DNA from: an uncultured Peptococcaceae bacterium
Lineage (GTDB): Bacteria > Bacillota > Peptococcia > Peptococcales > Peptococcaceae
Assembly (NCBI GenBank): GCA_910585405.1
Contig: CAJUDO010000029.1
Location: 1-35,516, forward strand
DNA: 35,516 bases
Direction of reading: 5' to 3'
Shown: in pieces, positions 31,916 through 35,516 of the stretch
Layout: each line of letters starts with the position of its first letter
How positions within the stretch are numbered: position 1 is the first letter of the stretch
Notes under the pieces: model-generated
Told to the model about the DNA's origin: nothing
Seen by the model: the letters and a program-made list of their open reading frames with translations, nothing else
The model's database searches: none
Made by a program: the position numbers and the translations under genes

Positions 31916-32401
31916 TCAAGTTGAAAAATTATTTTCATTTTCTATAATATTTTCTCCTTCTTCGTCTAATTCCTGCCGTTCGCTTAAAAATTTATAAAAA
32001 ATTTTTCCGCAAGGCACCCAGAAGAAGCGATGACACAGCTGCCATGGCAGCAGCAGCACAAAACAAGTCTTGCTCCATATAAATATAAAAGTTTTTGCAA
32101 TCAACAGGCAGGGCTTTGCGAGCAACCTATGACAGAACTTTTGATAAACTACACAGCCTACAAGCGCACCAAACACAATATAATTGCGCACCAGTCCGCC
32201 GCTGATTGTCAACAATGCCAACCAAAGCAATATCCCCCACACTAAACAAAAGAAAAAATCCCCAGCCATCTTCCCTTTGAAGCTCCATTTTCCACATGAA
32301 GCCAGCGTCTGCTTCAAGTGGGCCGAAAAGAAAAGACACCAGCCAAAGAGAGCCATCTGCAGCATTTGCAGCAATTGCTGCCCCAACAAAGTCTGACTCA
32401 T
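31916..32401 (-). CDS. yabQ: Spore cortex protein YabQ
   Basis: A 161-aa membrane protein with about four or five hydrophobic segments (LLQMLQMALFGWCLFF, FFFCLVWGILLWLALL, IVFGALVGCVVYQKF) and a C-terminal acidic tail. Family members are in the outer forespore membrane and needed for spore cortex formation, expressed in the mother cell under sigma-E. It overlaps yabP by four bases (ATGA), so the two are translationally coupled. Confidence 0.9.
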   Translation of the reverse strand: MSQTLLGQQLLQMLQMALFGWCLFFSAHLKQTLASCGKWSFKGKMAGDFFFCLVWGILLWLALLTISGGLVRNYIVFGALVGCVVYQKFCHRLLAKPCLLIAKTFIFIWSKTCFVLLLPWQLCHRFFWVPCGKIFYKFLSERQELDEEGENIIENENNFST

Positions 32402-32682
32402 ACACGCAAACGTGAAAGCAGGCCTACCTGTTTTTTACTGCGTGCTCTTTTTTTCTTCTCTTCTACATAGGAAAAGCTGTCAATGATCCCGTCGATCTGC
32501 AGACTGCCATGCTCCACATCCAAGCTGGTCACATTAAGATGCTGGCCTTTTATCTCCAATTTTCCCAACTCCGTCTGCAGCACAATCTTCTCTTCGTCAA
32601 ACTCATCGACATTGTTTACACCTCGCAACCGCATCAGCTGGCGTTCAATCATTTCCAAACCGGCCTTTTCCTGTTCCTGCAT
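32398..32682 (-). CDS. yabP: Sporulation protein YabP
   Basis: A 94-aa protein of the YabP/YqfC family (MIERQLMRLRGVNNVDEFDE, VLQTELGKLEIKGQHLNV, LDVEHGSLQIDGIIDSFSY) with a basic C-terminus. It is paired with yabQ in sporulating Bacillota and acts in spore cortex or coat assembly. GAAAGGAAGG precedes the ATG. Its presence is the strongest sign that the host makes endospores. Confidence 0.93.
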   Translation of the reverse strand: MQEQEKAGLEMIERQLMRLRGVNNVDEFDEEKIVLQTELGKLEIKGQHLNVTSLDVEHGSLQIDGIIDSFSYVEEKKKRARSKKQVGLLSRLRV

Positions 32683-32735
32683 AGAAATCGCCTTCCTTTC
32701 TCAGAATGCTATACTCTATGCTGCAAAGCCATTTT

Positions 32736-33686
32736 TTATGTCAGCACCTGTCCTAACACACGCAGAAAGTTTTCCCGTGCTAATTGCGCGATTTCCTGTT
32801 TTGAGAAGCCCCGCCGTTCCAATAGCTGCAAAAAATATTCTGTCTGTGCATAATTTTTCAATATGTGCCATTCCGTACCATTTCCCTCCCAATAATTTAA
32901 ATCAAAACCAAAGGCCACGTGCGTTACACCCACCAAATCTGCCAGGTAGGCTACATGGTCACTCAAATGCTGCAGGTCTTGTTTCCCTTTATCCTGCGCA
33001 ATAAAGGGCGGATGGCTGTTTATGCCAATCAGCCCGCCAGTGGCTGCAATAGCTTTTGCCTGTGCATCTGTCACATTACGCGGCGTATCGCATAAACTGC
33101 GGCTGTTGCTGTGGGAGGCAACCAACGGTCCGCGCGTCTCCCAGAGCACATCCCGTAAAGACAAATCATTTAAATGGGACACATCCAGAAGCATCCCCAT
33201 TTCCTGTACACGACGTACTGCCAAACGCCCTAAGGCAGTCAGGCCTCCCACTGCGTTTATACCTGCGGCAAAAGCATTGCCTCCATTCCATGTAAGGGAT
33301 ACATGACGCACACCTTGGGCATAGAGCCACTCGATGGCGCCGATGTCCTGTACACAACCATCCAAGCCTTCTATCCCCAAAAGGAAGCTGACACCGTCCG
33401 CCGTTTCCGTCCTCTCAGCCAATTCCAGTAAATCTGCCCTACCATATATTGGCTGCAATGCGCCCTGTGCCGCTTCTACTTCTGCCTGCACCGTTTGCAA
33501 TTGCTGCAGAATCTGTTCCTGTAGCGCTCTCTCTTCTTCTGGATTTCCCCACAACACAAAAATACTGCCTTCCACCTTACCCCGTTGAAAATTCCACAGG
33601 TAATGGCTGCGGAACACATCCCGCTCTCCGTTTCGTCTCCGACGTTCCAGCGCATACAATATATCCGAATGACCGTCAAAAAGCAT
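32736..33686 (-). CDS. M19-family (renal-type) dipeptidase
   Basis: A 316-aa metallo-dipeptidase. Metal ligands are visible in FDGHSDILYAL (HxD), LLGIEGLDGC (Glu), DVSHLNDLS and VASHSNSRSL (two His), with VAFGFDLNYWEG near the end. I take ATG at 33686 (MLFDGHSD), downstream of GAGGGG; a GTG frame to 33773 adds a basic 29-residue N-terminus without family likeness. It cleaves L,D or L,L dipeptides. Co-directional with, 53 nt upstream of, yabP; it may be cotranscribed. Confidence 0.92.
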   Translation of the reverse strand: MLFDGHSDILYALERRRRNGERDVFRSHYLWNFQRGKVEGSIFVLWGNPEEERALQEQILQQLQTVQAEVEAAQGALQPIYGRADLLELAERTETADGVSFLLGIEGLDGCVQDIGAIEWLYAQGVRHVSLTWNGGNAFAAGINAVGGLTALGRLAVRRVQEMGMLLDVSHLNDLSLRDVLWETRGPLVASHSNSRSLCDTPRNVTDAQAKAIAATGGLIGINSHPPFIAQDKGKQDLQHLSDHVAYLADLVGVTHVAFGFDLNYWEGNGTEWHILKNYAQTEYFLQLLERRGFSKQEIAQLARENFLRVLGQVLT

Positions 33687-33778
33687 ACAGCTTGTCGCCC
33701 CTCTTTCCTCATTTCCTGTCCTAAATTCACCTTGTTTTCTCTTTCCCCATTCCAGGAAGTATAAGCGTCGCACAAAAA

Positions 33779-33814
33779 AATATCTTAAGCATCAACTCTA
33801 ATACTTAAGATATT
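33779..33814 (-). terminator. Terminator of the MFS exporter gene
   Basis: Perfect 11-bp stem AATATCTTAAG (33779-33789) / CTTAAGATATT (33804-33814); minus-strand tail TTTTTTG. It starts 14 nt after the stop at 33829. Confidence 0.85.
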
Positions 33815-33828
33815 GCGTTTCCATTATT

Positions 33829-35274
33829 TTATGAACAGTTGGATTCTTGCGGCTTGATTAAAAACGTGCAAAAAAGCGAAATCGTCAGAAATATTGCCAG
33901 GTAAAGGTAGTCTGTATTGACTGCCTGAATCGCTGCCAAACGGTACTCCATCGTACCTTCCACTGGCACGCCGGTATTTCCGGCCGCCAAATAATAACGA
34001 TTGAGATTCAAGCTGAGCATTACCGTCAGGATATTGGTCGATACTACCTGTACTACCTGCTTGCCCCAGTTAAACATGGATGAAGCATGACCGGACAATT
34101 CCGGCGGCACAGAGCCCAGGCCATAGTTTGTCAAGGGCATCTGCAAAACGGCCATACCAATGAAACGCAGCATATAACAGCCCAGCACAAAAACTAAACT
34201 GCTCTCCATCGTCAGGCGACATAGTCCCAAATTGCCCAGCAACGCAATGGCCATCCCACCGGTAATCAAACTACGCACCAATCCTCGTTTATGCAATGCA
34301 TTTGTAATCGCATTCCCGCACATCATAAACGCGGATGGTATCATCAAAAGTATACCAGTGGTAGCCGCGGAAAAGCCACGCCCTGTTTGAAAATAGAACT
34401 GCGACAAAATCGCATTGATTCCCAGCGTCATTGCTAATGTACACTGCACCAACAGCGTGAGCACAAAAGGCTTATACTTCAGCACTGCAAAGTTTAATAA
34501 CGGATGGCTGGTATGAAATTGCCGTATCACAAAGAGCACTGCCAATATCATACCGCTCAGCAGACAGCTCCAAAATGCTGCCGAACTCCAGCCCCACGCT
34601 TCCCCTTTTGAAAAAGCAAACATGACCAATCCCGTGCCAACACAAATTTCAATCACGCCAAAAAAATCAATTCGTTCTGCCTGAACACCCGCCTCGTAAG
34701 GTAGGCTTTTTCTGCCTGCCCACACAATCAGGCCAATTAACGGCAGATTAAATAAAAACAGTACATGCCAACTGGATACATCCAGTAAGATGCCCGCCAG
34801 AGCAGGTCCCATCGCCATACCCACTGATTGCAACAGCATAATTGTGCCCAGATAGCCCGCCTGCAAACGTTTTGGAATATAGCGATAGAGCATGGACATC
34901 GTGCTGGGTACAATAATTCCCCCAGCGATGCCTTTCAAAAACCGGAACACCACCAGCATATAAAAATTGACCGAGCATGCACACCCCAATGAGCAAATGC
35001 CCAATGCCATGACGCCACTCAAAAATATTTTTCGATAGCTATACCGTTCACACAGGTATCCTGACAGCGGCATCATCATGCCCAACGGCAATAAGTAGCC
35101 AATCACCACCCACTGCACTGTATTGATATCTACATGAAAGATCCTCATATAGGTAGGCAGTGCAATGTTCACTGTGCTTGTGTTGACCATCGCTACGATA
35201 TTGGTCAACATGATGGCCAGCAAAAACAGCTTTGTTTTATCTTCTGAAATTTTTCCCTGTGCTGCTTCTTCCAT
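33829..35274 (-). CDS. MFS drug exporter, DHA2 (14-TMS) family
   Basis: A 481-aa membrane protein with about 14 hydrophobic helices, an EmrB/QacA-type exporter. Family motifs: N-terminal NTSTVNIALPTYMRIF (motif D1-like), VQWVVIGYLLPLGMMMPL, motif A-like GYLCERYSYRKIFL, and motif C-like LLQSVGMAMGPALAGILL. It expels hydrophobic drugs or dyes using the proton gradient. ATG at 35274 is chosen over the adjacent GTG at 35277; the ribosome site is weak. Monocistronic, with its own promoter and terminator. Confidence 0.93.
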   Translation of the reverse strand: MEEAAQGKISEDKTKLFLLAIMLTNIVAMVNTSTVNIALPTYMRIFHVDINTVQWVVIGYLLPLGMMMPLSGYLCERYSYRKIFLSGVMALGICSLGCACSVNFYMLVVFRFLKGIAGGIIVPSTMSMLYRYIPKRLQAGYLGTIMLLQSVGMAMGPALAGILLDVSSWHVLFLFNLPLIGLIVWAGRKSLPYEAGVQAERIDFFGVIEICVGTGLVMFAFSKGEAWGWSSAAFWSCLLSGMILAVLFVIRQFHTSHPLLNFAVLKYKPFVLTLLVQCTLAMTLGINAILSQFYFQTGRGFSAATTGILLMIPSAFMMCGNAITNALHKRGLVRSLITGGMAIALLGNLGLCRLTMESSLVFVLGCYMLRFIGMAVLQMPLTNYGLGSVPPELSGHASSMFNWGKQVVQVVSTNILTVMLSLNLNRYYLAAGNTGVPVEGTMEYRLAAIQAVNTDYLYLAIFLTISLFCTFLIKPQESNCS

Positions 35275-35324
35275 CACTACTCATCTTCTTTCTTGCTAAA
35301 ATATACTCAATCTTCTTCTATTCT

Positions 35325-35352
35325 AGTATAGCATACGAAATAGGATTGTCTA
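35325..35352 (-). promoter_or_regulatory. Promoter of the MFS exporter gene
   Basis: -35 TAGACA (35347-35352), 16-bp spacer, extended -10 TGCTATACT (-10 hexamer 35325-35330) on the minus strand, about 50 nt before the start codon. Confidence 0.6.
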
Positions 35353-35421
35353 TCTTCCTGCAAGTTCCATTAAAAATTTTTATTTCACTATTGTTTCTTT
35401 TTATATTCAATCAAAAAACAA

Positions 35422-35448
35422 GCGTCCTTCCTGTCGCATGAAAGACGC
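35422..35448. terminator. Bidirectional terminator at the right edge
   Basis: GCGTCCTTC (35422-35430) pairs with GAAAGACGC (35440-35448), one mismatch. T-rich tails occur on both sides (TTTTTTT on plus, TGTTTTTTG on minus), so it probably ends a minus-strand gene lying beyond the window. Nothing else is visible in 35353-35516. Confidence 0.7.
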
Positions 35449-35516
35449 CTGCTATTTTTTTCGGTTCTACTACAATAATATTAGGCTACGGTATAAGGAT
35501 AAATTAGCCGATATCC

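Overview
The window looks like a chromosomal segment of an anaerobic, spore-forming, low-GC Bacillota (Clostridia-like). Evidence: the yabP-yabQ sporulation pair beside a DivIC/FtsB-type gene and a YabR-type S1 protein, strong AGGAGG ribosome sites, sigma-A-like promoters, a two-component agr-type system, and a one-piece tmRNA. I cannot name the genus.

Left part (1-8 kb, minus strand): a 2336-aa Sec-exported RHS/YD-repeat polymorphic toxin, its probable immunity gene, and a second broken copy of the RHS core (1-80) that runs off the window. This is the usual mark of toxin-tip exchange.

8.0-14.7 kb: an agr-type quorum-sensing operon in the order LytTR regulator - AgrC kinase - AgrB protease - AgrD peptide. 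The 49-codon agrD has a CYGPGYQPK core. Upstream lies a second unit, XRE regulator plus a second LytTR regulator. The agr promoter carries two direct repeats of TTCYTGTTGGGAACA. The same 15-mer sits at the same distance from a promoter that drives an AT-rich plus-strand block of small exported or membrane proteins, so this block is a candidate quorum-sensing output.

14.7-18.5 kb: a SOS-type locus. A complete Y-family DNA polymerase gene and a YolD-like gene are preceded by a nearly identical but truncated polymerase copy (819-bp direct repeats). Between the copies are a Fic-domain gene with its own operator-like repeats and a 47-codon ORF with its own terminator.

18.5-25 kb: a catabolic operon (DASS-type transporter, two paralogous amidohydrolase-fold proteins lacking the usual metal ligands, and a 2,4-dienoyl-CoA-reductase-like flavoenzyme between them) with a divergent LysR regulator.

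25-27.5 kb: a decayed hicAB toxin-antitoxin pair next to ssrA (tmRNA), then a collagen-like surface protein. 27.7-35.5 kb: housekeeping and sporulation genes: M20 peptidase, lipoprotein, Ppx/GppA phosphatase, S1 protein, DivIC-like protein, YabQ, YabP, M19 dipeptidase and an MFS exporter.
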